DNA from: Akkermansiaceae bacterium
GTDB taxonomy: Bacteria; Verrucomicrobiota; Verrucomicrobiia; Verrucomicrobiales; DEV007
Direction of reading: 5' to 3'
Length of the DNA stretch: 64,000 nt
Assembly (NCBI GenBank): GCA_024233085.1
Contig: JACKQC010000007.1
Coordinates: 154,213 to 218,212, forward strand
Shown here: positions 17,138 through 26,979 of the stretch, piece after piece
Layout: the number at the start of each line of letters is the position of its first letter
How positions within the stretch are numbered: position 1 is the stretch's first letter
The notes under the pieces: generated by a model
Database searches by the model: none
Told to the model about the DNA's origin: nothing
What the model saw: only the letters and a program-made list of their open reading frames with translations
Position numbers and translations under genes: made by a program

Positions 17138-19945
17138 ATGGCCAAAAAAGCAGCCAAGAAACCAGCAGCCAAAAAATCCGCGGCCAAGTCCGGCGGCAAA
17201 TCCACCAAGTACGTTTACACCTGGGGCGGCGGCAAGGCCGACGGCAACGGGTCCATGAAGGCCCTGTTGGGCGGAAAGGGCGCCAATCTGGCGGAGATGA
17301 CCCGCATCGGGCTTCCGGTGCCTCCGGGATTCACGGTGACCACGGAGGTCTGCACCTACTACTACGACCACAAACGTTCCTACCCGGCGGAGCTGCGCGG
17401 CCAGATGGAGGCCGGCATTCGCAACATGGAAAAAATCATGGGCTGCAAGTTCGGCGACGCCAAGGGCATGCCGCTGCTGGTGGCCGTCCGGTCCGGGGCG
17501 CGCGATTCGATGCCTGGCATGATGGACACGATTCTGAACCTCGGCCTGAACGACCAAACGGTCGAGGCGCTGGTGAACGCCACCCGGAACGAGCGCTTCG
17601 CCTGGGACTGCTACCGCCGTTTCGTTCAGATGTATGGCGACGTGGTGCTCGGCGTGCAAAAACGCGAGGGCGAAGACCACGAACCCTTCGAAACGGTGAT
17701 CGAAGCCTTCAAGCACGAAAAATATCATCGCGACATCATCGACTCGGAACTGACCGCCGATGACCAGAAGGAACTGGTGAAACGCTTCAAGAAACTGGTG
17801 AAAGACCGCACGGGACATTCCTTCCCGAGCGATCCCTGGGACCAGCTGATGGGCGCGGCCGGCGCCGTCTTCGGTTCCTGGATGAACGACCGGGCCATCG
17901 TTTACCGCCGGAAATACAATATCCCCGCCGAGTGGGGCACGGCCGTCAACGTGCAGGCGATGGTGTACGGTAACACCGGCGAGACCTCGGGATCCGGCGT
18001 CGCCTTCACCCGCAACCCGGCGAACGGCGTCAACGAATTCTACGGCGAATTCCTGATCAACGCCCAGGGCGAGGATGTCGTGGCGGGCGTGCGCACCCCG
18101 GAGCCGGTGGCTGACCTGAAGAAGCAGATGCCGAAGGCATTCGCCGAGCTGATGAAGGTTCGCTCCATCCTGGAAAAACATTTCAAGGACGTCCAGGACG
18201 TCGAATTCACCATCCAGGAGGGCAAGCTCTTCATGCTTCAGACCCGGAACGGAAAGCGCACGGCGGCCGCCGCCCTGAAGTTCTCGATGGACATGGTGAA
18301 GGAGAAACTGATCGACTGGGAAACCGCCGTGCTGCGCAATCCGGCCGACCAGCTCGACCAGTTGCTCGCGCCGATTTTCGACCCGGCCGAGCTGAAAAAG
18401 GCCAAGGCCATCGCCACCGGTCTCCCGGCCGGTCCCGGTGCCGCGAGCGGAAAGATCTACCTGAACGCCGATCGCGCCGCCGCCGCCGAGGCGAAGGGCG
18501 AAAAAGTCCTTCTGGTCCGCAACGAAACCTCCCCGGAAGACCTGCGCGGCATGATCGCCGCCGAGGGCATCCTGACGGCGAAGGGCGGAGTCTCCAGTCA
18601 CGCGGCCCTCGTCGCCCGGCAGATGGGCAAGGTCTGTATCTGCGGCGCCTCGGCACTGGAAATCGACTACGACAAGAAAACGGTCGCGGTGGCCGGCCAG
18701 AAGTTCAAGGAAGGTGACTTTCTCAGCATCGACGGCACCAGCGGAACCGTTTACGGCGGTGAAATCAAGACCGCGCCGTCGGAAATCATCACCGGCATGC
18801 TGCACGGCGACAAGGCCGCGCAGAAGACCGAGAAATTCAAGAGCTTCCAGCAGCTCATGAAGTGGTGCTCGGAAGTGACACGCCTTCAGGTGCGCACCAA
18901 CGCCGACAACCCCGAGCAGACCGCCAACGCCATCGCCTTCGGAGCGCAGGGCATTGGTCTGACCCGCACGGAGCACATGTTCTTCGAGGGCGATCGGATC
19001 GACGCCATGCGCGAAATGATTCTCGCGGACAACGAAACGGACCGCCGCAAGGCCCTCGCGAAGTTGCTTCCCTATCAGCGCGAGGATTTCGCCGGAATCT
19101 TCAAGGCCTTGAAAGGCCTGCCCGCGACGGTTCGCCTGCTGGACCCGCCGTTGCACGAATTCCTGCCGCACGACGCCAAATCCCAGGCCGAACTCGCCAA
19201 GAAACTCGGCGTCAAACCGGCGCACATCGCCCATCGGGTGGAACAGCTCCACGAGTTCAACCCCATGCTGGGCCACCGCGGCTGCCGCCTCGGGATTGCC
19301 TATCCTGAAATCACCGAGATGCAGGCCCGCGCCGTCTTCGAAGCCGCGGCCGACGTTTCGAAGAAGAAGATCAAGGTGCATCCCGAGGTGATGATCCCGC
19401 TGGTCGGCTTCGCGAAGGAGCTTCAGCTCCAGGTCGAAATCGTCCACCGTGTCGCCGCCGAAGTGATGACGGAGAAGAAGGTGAAGTTCGATTACCTCGT
19501 CGGCACCATGATTGAAGTGCCGCGCGGCGCCCTGACCGCCGACGAGATCGCCGGCACGGCGCAGTTCTTCAGCTTCGGCACCAACGATCTGACGCAGACC
19601 GCGCTGGGTATCAGCCGAGACGACATGGGGAACTTCCTCATGCCGTACACGGAGAACGAGATCTTCAAGAAGAACCCATTCGCCACGCTCGACACGACGG
19701 GCGTGGGCCAGCTCATGGAAATCGCCGTCGCGAAGGGCCGTCGGACCCGCCCCGATATCAAGCTCGGCATTTGCGGCGAGCATGGCGGCGATCCGGACAG
19801 CGTGAAGTTCTGCCACAAAGTCGGCCTGAACTACGTGAGCTGCTCGCCCTACCGGGTGCCGGTGGCTCGCCTCGCCGCGGCCCAGGCCGCCATCGAAGAA
19901 AAGCGGTCCTCCCAACCGGCGAAGAAGGGCGGGAAGCGGAAATAA
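17138..19945 (+). CDS. ppdK: Pyruvate, phosphate dikinase with Lys/Ala-rich N-terminal tail
   Basis: 935 residues, longer than the usual roughly 870-880. PPDK interconverts pyruvate, ATP and Pi with PEP, AMP and PPi in the cytoplasm. The ATP-grasp domain starts with GGKGANLAEM and PVPPGFTVTTEVC. The swivelling phosphohistidine is in GGVSSHAALVARQMG (His488), and the PEP/pyruvate barrel ends with catalytic Cys879 in GICGEHGGD. Residues 1-25 are a run of Lys, Ala and Ser resembling histone H1-like tails, absent from most PPDKs. The ATG follows CAACCCAACACAACC with no Shine-Dalgarno, and in-frame codons upstream look unlike PPDK. A strong terminator follows. Confidence 0.95.
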   Translation: MAKKAAKKPAAKKSAAKSGGKSTKYVYTWGGGKADGNGSMKALLGGKGANLAEMTRIGLPVPPGFTVTTEVCTYYYDHKRSYPAELRGQMEAGIRNMEKIMGCKFGDAKGMPLLVAVRSGARDSMPGMMDTILNLGLNDQTVEALVNATRNERFAWDCYRRFVQMYGDVVLGVQKREGEDHEPFETVIEAFKHEKYHRDIIDSELTADDQKELVKRFKKLVKDRTGHSFPSDPWDQLMGAAGAVFGSWMNDRAIVYRRKYNIPAEWGTAVNVQAMVYGNTGETSGSGVAFTRNPANGVNEFYGEFLINAQGEDVVAGVRTPEPVADLKKQMPKAFAELMKVRSILEKHFKDVQDVEFTIQEGKLFMLQTRNGKRTAAAALKFSMDMVKEKLIDWETAVLRNPADQLDQLLAPIFDPAELKKAKAIATGLPAGPGAASGKIYLNADRAAAAEAKGEKVLLVRNETSPEDLRGMIAAEGILTAKGGVSSHAALVARQMGKVCICGASALEIDYDKKTVAVAGQKFKEGDFLSIDGTSGTVYGGEIKTAPSEIITGMLHGDKAAQKTEKFKSFQQLMKWCSEVTRLQVRTNADNPEQTANAIAFGAQGIGLTRTEHMFFEGDRIDAMREMILADNETDRRKALAKLLPYQREDFAGIFKALKGLPATVRLLDPPLHEFLPHDAKSQAELAKKLGVKPAHIAHRVEQLHEFNPMLGHRGCRLGIAYPEITEMQARAVFEAAADVSKKKIKVHPEVMIPLVGFAKELQLQVEIVHRVAAEVMTEKKVKFDYLVGTMIEVPRGALTADEIAGTAQFFSFGTNDLTQTALGISRDDMGNFLMPYTENEIFKKNPFATLDTTGVGQLMEIAVAKGRRTRPDIKLGICGEHGGDPDSVKFCHKVGLNYVSCSPYRVPVARLAAAQAAIEEKRSSQPAKKGGKRK

Positions 19946-19995
19946 CGCCGCCGCGCCTCGCGCGCCTGGATCGAAACGCTATCAAAAATACGCGG

Positions 19996-20038
19996 AAAAA
20001 GGCGGTCCGGGACACCGGGCCGCCTTTTTCTTTCTTTT
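19996..20038 (+). terminator. Rho-independent terminator after ppdK
   Basis: AAAAAGGCGGTCCGG pairs with CGGGCCGCCTTTTT around GACAC, followed by CTTTCTTTT. Placed 51 bp after the ppdK stop. The A-tract/T-tract symmetry could also serve the convergent pseudopilin gene. Confidence 0.88.
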
Positions 20039-20069
20039 GAAACTGTGAGCGCGCTTGGACGTTTCGAGA

Positions 20070-20846
20070 TTAATCGGGCTTCACCCCACGCCAAAAGAGG
20101 CTGGCATTTTCATCACCTTCCGGATCGCCGCGCGGAATCTTAGACTTGTCGATTTTTTCCACATGGGCGTCCAGAAACGCGGCGATCACCCGTTTTTCGT
20201 CGTAACGCTCGTCGGCGGCGGCTTCGATTTCTCCAATGTCCTCAGCCATCACCACATTGGTTCCAACGCTGTCGATAAAAAGCATCGCCCGGGGCGCGAT
20301 AAGATTCAGGAACGACTTCTCCGTGTACCACACATTCGAGATTGATTTATCCAGTTTTGCAATTTCGTCATACTGTAGATTCGCATTCATGGCGAAACTG
20401 TGGCGGTACCAATCTCCCTCATCAGGATTTGCCTTTGTGGAGAGACGACTCTCGAAGATGGTTCCGTAAAGATGCCTGCCCGCCGTTACGTTGGGTGGTG
20501 CGGACGTCGGAGCCGTGGTGTCCTCTGGCTCTAGGTAAACGGCGGCAAACACAACTCCGTTCAACCACATTCCCGTCACTCCGTCGGTGCCCAAATCCCA
20601 TTGCTCTGGGAATAAATCGGGATCTCCCTCCTCATACACGGGTGCGGGCAGTTTGTTGCCTCTGTCGATCGACCACGTGACCGTGGCATTCGACATGTTT
20701 CTCAGATTGTTCACCACCGAGTTCTGGTCCGCCAGGAAGATCATCCGCTTGAAAGCCGGGAAAGCCAGTCCCGCCAGCAAAGCGATGATTAAAACCGCGA
20801 TCATCACTTCGATCATGGTAAACGCCCTGTTCCTTGAAGTTTTCAT
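20070..20846 (-). CDS. Type II secretion/type IV pilus pseudopilin-like protein
   Basis: 258 residues from MKTSRNRAF. The N-terminus has the type IV prepilin signature: a short basic leader, then AFTMIEVMIAVLIIALLAG, with Glu at position +5 and a hydrophobic helix. The residue before the cleavage site is Ala instead of the usual Gly. The rest is a soluble domain without a recognised motif, including a NANLQYDE segment and a C-terminal WRGVKPD. It stands alone, with no peptidase, ATPase or other pilin gene in the window. Its base composition is visibly lower in GC than its neighbours, so it may be recently acquired or under weaker constraint. Confidence 0.75.
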   Translation of the reverse strand: MKTSRNRAFTMIEVMIAVLIIALLAGLAFPAFKRMIFLADQNSVVNNLRNMSNATVTWSIDRGNKLPAPVYEEGDPDLFPEQWDLGTDGVTGMWLNGVVFAAVYLEPEDTTAPTSAPPNVTAGRHLYGTIFESRLSTKANPDEGDWYRHSFAMNANLQYDEIAKLDKSISNVWYTEKSFLNLIAPRAMLFIDSVGTNVVMAEDIGEIEAAADERYDEKRVIAAFLDAHVEKIDKSKIPRGDPEGDENASLFWRGVKPD

Positions 20847-21068
20847 TGTCGCTATTGATTGAGTTCTATTCCCGAAGCCCTTGGACCGAAGGCTCATCCG
20901 CTCACGCCAGCGCTTTCGTTACGGAAATCCTATCCCGAATCGCCGCCGCCCGTCAAGACCCATTGGCCGCCAAAAATTCGATAGTCGCCACCAGATCTCT
21001 CCCCGGTGTCATTTTTTAATGGCGCAACACGCGGGTATCTCTTCCACGCCCCTCCCCCCGGCCCCGGC

Positions 21069-22445
21069 TCAGATCAATTCCGCGATCGGGCTGCCGCCGT
21101 CGAGGATGGGGACGGGTCGGCCGCTGTGGTCGAGGAAAGACCGGCGCGGATCGATCCCGACAACGTGATAGATCGTCGCCAGCACGTCGGCCGGGGTCAG
21201 GGGACGCTCGGCGGGAAATTCGCCGCGCGCGTTGGTCGCGCCCACGACCTGACCCATCCGCAGGCCGCCGCCGGCGAGCACCACGCTCATGGCCTGGCCC
21301 CAGTGATCGCGGCCGGGCACCGGAATGCCGGGCTGGCCGTCGTTGAGCTTCGGGGTGCGGCCAAATTCACCCATGATGACGACCAGCACGTCGTCCAGCA
21401 GTCGGCGGTCCTTCAGATCCCGCATCAGAGCGCCGACGGCGCGGTCAAGCACGGGCAGGCGGACTTCGAGGCCTTCCTTGATCTTCGAATGGGTGTCCCA
21501 ATGCGGCATGTCGACGGTGACAAAGCGCACGCCGGCCTCGACGAGTCGCCTGGCCATTAGCGTGTAGTGCCCCCAGGGACCGCGGCCGTAGCGGTCGCGC
21601 AGGGCCTCGTCCTCGCGGTCCATGTCGAAGGCCTCGCGCGCGGCGCTGCCGGTGAGCATTTCCAAGGCGGCGCGCTGGTGCCGATCCATGGTGTCCATGG
21701 AGCCGCCGCGGTCGAGCTGGCGGTCGATGTTGTCCAATTGCCCGAGCAGGCCGGCGCGCTCGTTCATGCGGCCGCCGTCGCCGCCGATGGCGTCGAGAAA
21801 GGGCGGCGGCTGGATCTCGGTCTTGAGGTTCGCGGCGAGATATTTCTGCTTCAGGTTGACCTGGAAAGGGTCGTGGGCGCCGCCGAGGTAGGCCGCGCCC
21901 TGGTAGCCGGGGTAAAGATAGACGCTCTCGGCGGCGGGAAGCCCCACGTAGTTGGGCAGGCCGGCGATCCGGGCCGGGGCGAGGCGCGAGACGACGGAGC
22001 CGACGCTGGGATATTTCTGCGTCTTGTCCACGGAGGTGCTGCCGAAGCGCCCGGTCAGCATCCAGTGGGCGGCGGCGAAATGGTCGCTGTTGTCGTGGTG
22101 GACGGAGCGCAGCACGCAGAGGGCGTCGGCGTGCTTCGCGTGTTCGGGCAGCATCTCGGAAAAGCGAATGCCGGGCACGTTGGTCTTCCGCTCGCCCCAG
22201 GGTCCCCGATATTCGCGCGGGGCGTCGGGTTTCGGATCGTAGGTCTCGAACTGGCTGGGTCCCCCGTCGAGCCAGATGAGGATGACGGATTTCCCCGTGT
22301 CCTTCGCGGCGGCCTCGGCCCGGAATTTGAGGAAATCTCCCGCCGTCAGGCCGAAGGCGCTGAGGGCGCCGGCCTTCAGCGCGGCGCGGCGGGAAAAGCC
22401 CGCGCAGTTGGGAGCCGCGAAACCGCCTTGTGAAATCGTGAGCAT
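21069..22445 (-). CDS. Tat-exported DUF1501 family protein
   Basis: 458 residues from MLTISQGG. A twin-Arg signal (SRRAALKAGALSAFGL) indicates folded export. The body matches DUF1501, a sulfatase/alkaline-phosphatase-fold family common in Planctomycetes and Verrucomicrobia: LIWLDGGPSQFETYDPKPDAP, VLRSVHHDNSDHFAAAHWM, FVTVDMPHWDTH and VVIMGEFGRTP with the GRDHWGQA site. In those phyla it is often paired with a DUF1549/DUF1553 gene, but none is present here. The substrate is unknown. Longer upstream starts would bury the Tat signal. Confidence 0.87.
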   Translation of the reverse strand: MLTISQGGFAAPNCAGFSRRAALKAGALSAFGLTAGDFLKFRAEAAAKDTGKSVILIWLDGGPSQFETYDPKPDAPREYRGPWGERKTNVPGIRFSEMLPEHAKHADALCVLRSVHHDNSDHFAAAHWMLTGRFGSTSVDKTQKYPSVGSVVSRLAPARIAGLPNYVGLPAAESVYLYPGYQGAAYLGGAHDPFQVNLKQKYLAANLKTEIQPPPFLDAIGGDGGRMNERAGLLGQLDNIDRQLDRGGSMDTMDRHQRAALEMLTGSAAREAFDMDREDEALRDRYGRGPWGHYTLMARRLVEAGVRFVTVDMPHWDTHSKIKEGLEVRLPVLDRAVGALMRDLKDRRLLDDVLVVIMGEFGRTPKLNDGQPGIPVPGRDHWGQAMSVVLAGGGLRMGQVVGATNARGEFPAERPLTPADVLATIYHVVGIDPRRSFLDHSGRPVPILDGGSPIAELI

Positions 22446-22558
22446 GGCTGGCCGAAACGATCCGGAAAGACGCCCGCCTTTTACCCGATCGCGGTCCTCC
22501 GACGCACGACGAAACGCCGCCGCGATCGCGCCGCCCGGCCGGCGGTCGGAAAGGAGCC

Positions 22559-22599
22559 GACCCAACAGGGTTAAGTCACCGACCTAACCCTGTTGACTC
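22559..22599. repeat. 41-bp palindromic element in a divergent region
   Basis: Arms GACCCAACAGGGT and ACCCTGTTGACTC flank a 15-nt centre. It lies between the start of DUF1501 (22445, minus) and the start of the large secreted gene (22682, plus), 82 bp upstream of the latter. Confidence 0.88.
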
Positions 22600-22681
22600 G
22601 GCGGCGCGGGCGCTCAGTCGCCCGCGGGGGTTGGATCATTTTGGGCTTGCCTTTGTTGGCCAAAAACCGTTCGGTGGTCGC

Positions 22682-25600
22682 ATGACAGTTCGGACGGGCA
22701 AAGGAGGACTCGGACCGCGGGGAGTCGCGGCGGCTTGCCTGACGCTTTTTATGGCGTCCGGAGCGGTGTGCGCGCCGCCGCGGATCGGGATCCTGAGCAC
22801 CCGGGAGGCCGGGGAGTTCGCCTTGTTGCTGACGGCGGTGCTTTCGGGCGAGGACGCCGTGGCCTTGGTCGAACGGGACAATCTCCGCGCGATCGAGGAG
22901 GAAATGCGGGCGAACGCGGGGGCGCTGCCGGCCTCGGCGATCGAGGGCGCGGACGCGCTGGTGTGGATCGAAAAGCTGCCTTTGGGAAACACTCCGTTGC
23001 TGGATGTCCGAATGGTGGAGACCCGGACGGGACTGACGCTCACCCGTGGCCCGGTTCCGGGGGCGGCGCTTTCGGAGGAGGCGGTCGCGCGCGCCTCGGG
23101 GCGGATCGTGGAGCAGGCCGCGCGTCTGGGGGCGGCGCCGGACGGGGACGCGGCGTTGCTGAGTCTGTTGGGTCTTCGATTCGAGGTGGCACAAGTGGAC
23201 GGCGAGGTGCTGGGGGAGAGCGTCAACCGCCTCGTGGCGGCGAATCTGGGCCGCGAGCCGGGGGTGCGCGTGCTGGAGCGCTGGCAGACGCGGGAGCTAA
23301 GCTGGGAAAAGTCGCTGGGCGCGGACGCGGGGGCGAACGAGGGGCTGTTGGCGGGTTCGGCGGTTGTCGACGGGTCCCTCGGCATCCGGGACGGGCGGAT
23401 CACCGCCCGGGTGAGGCTGCGGCGGGGGCTGAACGGGAAGGGTGAAACCGCGACCGCCACGGGATCGCTCGAGGATTTGCCCGGTTTCTGCGAAGCGGTG
23501 GCGGCGGCTATTTCGCGAATGGCCACTGGCGGTTCGAAGCCGGTTCCCTGGAGGCGGGAGGATGAGTCGGCGGGATATCTGGCGCTGGCGGGATGGGCGA
23601 TCGCAAATGGATTGGCCGACGACGCGATTTCCGCGGCCGAAACGAGCGCCGCGCTAACCCCGCGCCTGCCCGAGGCGCTGGCGATGCGGATTCGGGCGTA
23701 TTTTTTCCGAGCCTGGCCGGAGGACATGACGACGCGAAACTTTCCGGTGTATCGGCCGGCCACGGGCCGGGAATTCGACGCGGTCGCGAGCCTCGGTGAC
23801 GCGAGACACGCCTTGGGGCTGGCGCGGGATTTCGCGGCGAGCGTGCCGCACCGGGAGGCCGAGGCCTCCCAAGCCGGTGTCGTTGGCGTCGAAGCGGACC
23901 CGAACGATTCCCTGTGGCTGGCGCACAGGGCGTTTTTCCCGTCTTGCTGTGCAATTATCAGGTCTTACGAACTTGGGGACGCCGCGGGCGCGGGCGAGGC
24001 GATCGGGGAGATTCGGGCGGGGCTTCGGACGCTTTCGGAGTCGATTTTCGCCTCGGGTGACCGGGAGCTGGCCCTCGAGCATTCGGTCGAGGCTCTGGCT
24101 TGGTTGGGGGCGTGGTCGGAAACGCCGGAGGCGGCGGCGGAAACCGCCGGGCGGTTGCTGGCCCGTCCGATGGCCACTCGATACTGGCACCTGCCGTTGC
24201 TCCGGTCGGTCTGGGCGTCGGTTCTGCGGGAACCGTTTGCAATACGCGAGGCGGGCGACGGCGGGACGCCCGGGCCGCAACGAAACGGGGCGCCGCTGTC
24301 CCTGAAAACCGATCCCGACGCGGTGGATCGAGCCCGCCGGGCCTGGTCGACCCTGGCGGAGAAGCTGTCCGCAAGCGGCGATCTCGTGACGCGATTGGAC
24401 GGGTTGATGCTCGGTTTCTTCCTGAGTCAGGATGACGCCGGGCGACACGAGCGCCTGGGCGCGATTTTCAGGGAGCTTCGGGACAACCGCGAAAAATTCG
24501 ACTCGGGAGACGATCCGCTGGCCTTCTGGCATCTGGAGTTCGCTTTCGAGGCGGTGGAAAAGGGGGGCGCGCCGGAAGAATTCCGGGATTTTCCGGCCAT
24601 GTTTCTCGAATACCTTCTGAAAAACCGGGGAGCGATACCGACGCGGGACTTGTTCCTGTTCGCCGAGCGAAGATGGCGGCCGGAGGACCGAAGGCGCCTC
24701 GAACCGGCCCTACAGGCTTATCGAAACCGTCTGGCGGCGGGAAACCGGACCGAACCCGATGCCTATCGAAAGGTCATCGATCAAATCGCGGCCAAGCTCG
24801 CCGCGGCGATTCCGGCGGGAGCGCCGCCGCCGACTCCGATGTCGGGAACACCGCCACCGGGCCGCGGGGGAGGAGGCACGCTCCCCGACGTCGGCGGAGT
24901 TTTGATCGTTTCCCGGCTGCGCAATCCCCAACTGGAGGTCGGGGGCGGCCGGGCCGCCTCCAAATCTCATCCGAGGACGGCATTCGCGGTCGATGGCGGG
25001 CTGTGGACTTTGATGGCGCGCGGGCTTTACCGCATGGATTTGGAACAGCCCGGAGTTTCGGTCGCGGTCGAGTTTCCAGGCAAGGCCGATCCCAACTATT
25101 CCACCGTCGTCGCGTTCGACCGATGGCTGGTGGTCACGGGCGCGGACGGTGTGTGGAGGTCCGGCCTATCCAACGGCGCCGGCGGGTGGGAAAGGCTTCC
25201 GCTCCCCGAGTACTCCACCTACCGGACGATGGTCGCCGGGGGAGCCTTGTTTGCGCTGTTCGGCGACGAGCGCGGACCGGCGGGCGGCGGGCGCGGCGTT
25301 CTGAGCCTCGATCCGGAGACCGGGGCATTCGAGATCGTGGCCAGCAACCTCCGCAATCCGCCGGCGAACACGCTGGACACGCGATTGGTGGCCGGGGCGC
25401 CGGCGGGGATTTTTGCCTTGGGCGACCGGCGCTTCGTCGCTCTGCATGTCCGGGAGGAGGTGGTTCCGAAAGCGGAAATTCTCGAATCCGGCGGCCGGGA
25501 CCGGGACTGGAAGGCGATCCAGAGCGTCGAATTTCAGCGGCTCGTCGCCCTTCGCGGGGGAGCGGGAGATGCGCTACTCGGCATCGGATCCGCGTCCTAC

Positions 25601-26092
25601 GGGAGCAATGAGGTGTCCGAAATCGTGTCTTTCGACCCTGGCGGTGGGCCGGTGGCCCTGGCCTCCGAATCGGGTTCGGCTGGCTTCTCGAAATCCGACG
25701 GGAAAATGGCCCGGTGGACTTATCCGAAATCGCTCCAGATCGTGCCCGGCGATCGGCGGCGGATTTTCAGTGTCGTCTTTTCGGAAGAAACCCTTTACGT
25801 GCTGACCGCCCTGCCGCCGCGTCGACGACCGGAACAGACCGTCGAAGAACACACGCTCCACGTTTTCCGTCCGGGTGGCCAGGTGAATTCAATCCCCCTG
25901 GCCTTTCAGCCAAATCCGGAGGTCCTGTCAAAAATCGGCGGGGCGCCGGACTTCGTTCGCGACGGCGCGGAACACCCGGAAATCCAGTCCGACAGCCTTC
26001 TGGTCGTTCCCGGAAAAGCGATCGTCATCGCCACCGACGTCGGTTTCTGGGTCATTCCTTTCGCCGATCTTTCATCTCGGTTGAGTCCCTGA
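22682..26092 (+). CDS. Large secreted protein: tandem CsgG-like modules, helical repeats, propeller-like C-terminus
   Basis: 1136 residues from MTVRTGKGG. A signal peptide ends near SGAVCAPP. Residues 25-140 and 160-290 each show a CsgG-like pattern: a beta strand, then VALVERDNLRAIEEE (first copy) and VRVLERWQTRELSWE (second copy), followed by strands such as DGSLGIRDGRITARV. The middle (about 295-700) is helical and TPR-like. The last third (about 750-1136) has repeated beta segments ending in G-V/L-W-R or similar, suggesting a propeller. The product is probably periplasmic or outer-membrane associated. It starts a three-gene run in which the third gene also has a CsgG-like fold. No specific function is recognised. 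Confidence 0.65.
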   Translation: MTVRTGKGGLGPRGVAAACLTLFMASGAVCAPPRIGILSTREAGEFALLLTAVLSGEDAVALVERDNLRAIEEEMRANAGALPASAIEGADALVWIEKLPLGNTPLLDVRMVETRTGLTLTRGPVPGAALSEEAVARASGRIVEQAARLGAAPDGDAALLSLLGLRFEVAQVDGEVLGESVNRLVAANLGREPGVRVLERWQTRELSWEKSLGADAGANEGLLAGSAVVDGSLGIRDGRITARVRLRRGLNGKGETATATGSLEDLPGFCEAVAAAISRMATGGSKPVPWRREDESAGYLALAGWAIANGLADDAISAAETSAALTPRLPEALAMRIRAYFFRAWPEDMTTRNFPVYRPATGREFDAVASLGDARHALGLARDFAASVPHREAEASQAGVVGVEADPNDSLWLAHRAFFPSCCAIIRSYELGDAAGAGEAIGEIRAGLRTLSESIFASGDRELALEHSVEALAWLGAWSETPEAAAETAGRLLARPMATRYWHLPLLRSVWASVLREPFAIREAGDGGTPGPQRNGAPLSLKTDPDAVDRARRAWSTLAEKLSASGDLVTRLDGLMLGFFLSQDDAGRHERLGAIFRELRDNREKFDSGDDPLAFWHLEFAFEAVEKGGAPEEFRDFPAMFLEYLLKNRGAIPTRDLFLFAERRWRPEDRRRLEPALQAYRNRLAAGNRTEPDAYRKVIDQIAAKLAAAIPAGAPPPTPMSGTPPPGRGGGGTLPDVGGVLIVSRLRNPQLEVGGGRAASKSHPRTAFAVDGGLWTLMARGLYRMDLEQPGVSVAVEFPGKADPNYSTVVAFDRWLVVTGADGVWRSGLSNGAGGWERLPLPEYSTYRTMVAGGALFALFGDERGPAGGGRGVLSLDPETGAFEIVASNLRNPPANTLDTRLVAGAPAGIFALGDRRFVALHVREEVVPKAEILESGGRDRDWKAIQSVEFQRLVALRGGAGDALLGIGSASYGSNEVSEIVSFDPGGGPVALASESGSAGFSKSDGKMARWTYPKSLQIVPGDRRRIFSVVFSEETLYVLTALPPRRRPEQTVEEHTLHVFRPGGQVNSIPLAFQPNPEVLSKIGGAPDFVRDGAEHPEIQSDSLLVVPGKAIVIATDVGFWVIPFADLSSRLSP

Positions 26093-26121
26093 AATCGCGA
26101 TTTCTCCTTCCCCAAAAAACT

Positions 26122-26979
26122 GTGAAAAATCATCCGCGTATCCTCCGACTTGGCGCGCTCGTGGTGGTCGCCACGAGCGCCGAATTCCTCTGCCTCGCGC
26201 AGGAAGCGCCCCGACAGTTGGCCGAGCGTTTGTCGCCGATGGCGGAAGCCGGCGCTGTGGATGTCGCCGAGGTTTTCGCCGGGCGGGATTTCGACTGCCG
26301 ATGGCTCATCCGCGAGGTGCCGGAAGGCGGCTCCGCCAGGGTCACGCTCGACATTCACCAGGCGCTCACGGCGACGACCGCGCCGGTCGAAACGGGCTTG
26401 GTGCTGGCGGAGGCCGTCGCGCCGAGGCCGGGTCAGCCCGTCGAAGTCAGCCACCGTTTTGCCGTGCCCGCCTCGGATCGGCCCATCCGCTATTTGTTGA
26501 AACTCTGGCTCGAGACAAAGGATAAAAAAACCGCCGCCGCCGTCCTGCTGCTGCACGCGGCGCCGCCCTCGCTGCTGGAGCCACTGGGCGGCCTGACGAT
26601 CGAGGCGACCGGGTTCGATCCCGGGGAAAGCTGGGTCGCGACCCTGCGCGCCGCCAAGGTCGACGTGAAGTTCCGCGGGGGTGGCGGGGCGGACACGGAA
26701 GGCGATCCGGAGGCGATTCGGTTTTTCTTCGTCAAAAAAGGGGAAAGCAAGCCGGCATTGACGGAAAAGCTGGCCAAGGCGCGGCGGATTCTGTATTTTT
26801 TCGAGGAGCATCCGATGGCGGCGCCGTCGGTCGCGTCCGTGCTCGCGATCCAAGGGGGCGAAAAGCGGCGCGTCGAGGCCGGCGCGCGGCTTCTCCGGGA
26901 TCTGCCGGATTCGCCGACGGCCCAGCGTTTTTTGGCTCGAATCATCACCGAAGAAATCCCAACCCTCGAATCCCCATGA
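26122..26979 (+). CDS. Secreted protein of unknown function in the CsgG-like gene run
   Basis: 285 residues from a GTG at 26122, the only start that places a signal peptide (RILRLGALVVVATSAEFLCL) at the N-terminus. The mature part has alternating beta strands and a Gly-rich turn (FRGGGGADTEGDP), with no recognised motif. Its stop overlaps the next start (ATGA at 26976), and the upstream gene ends 29 bp before it. That arrangement argues for a working unit of three exported proteins. Confidence 0.6.
   Translation: MKNHPRILRLGALVVVATSAEFLCLAQEAPRQLAERLSPMAEAGAVDVAEVFAGRDFDCRWLIREVPEGGSARVTLDIHQALTATTAPVETGLVLAEAVAPRPGQPVEVSHRFAVPASDRPIRYLLKLWLETKDKKTAAAVLLLHAAPPSLLEPLGGLTIEATGFDPGESWVATLRAAKVDVKFRGGGGADTEGDPEAIRFFFVKKGESKPALTEKLAKARRILYFFEEHPMAAPSVASVLAIQGGEKRRVEAGARLLRDLPDSPTAQRFLARIITEEIPTLESP

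Noticed and set aside
16409..19915. A very long minus-strand reading frame antisense to ppdK
   Set aside because: It mirrors a clear PPDK gene in high-GC DNA and has no family motif, so it is a shadow.
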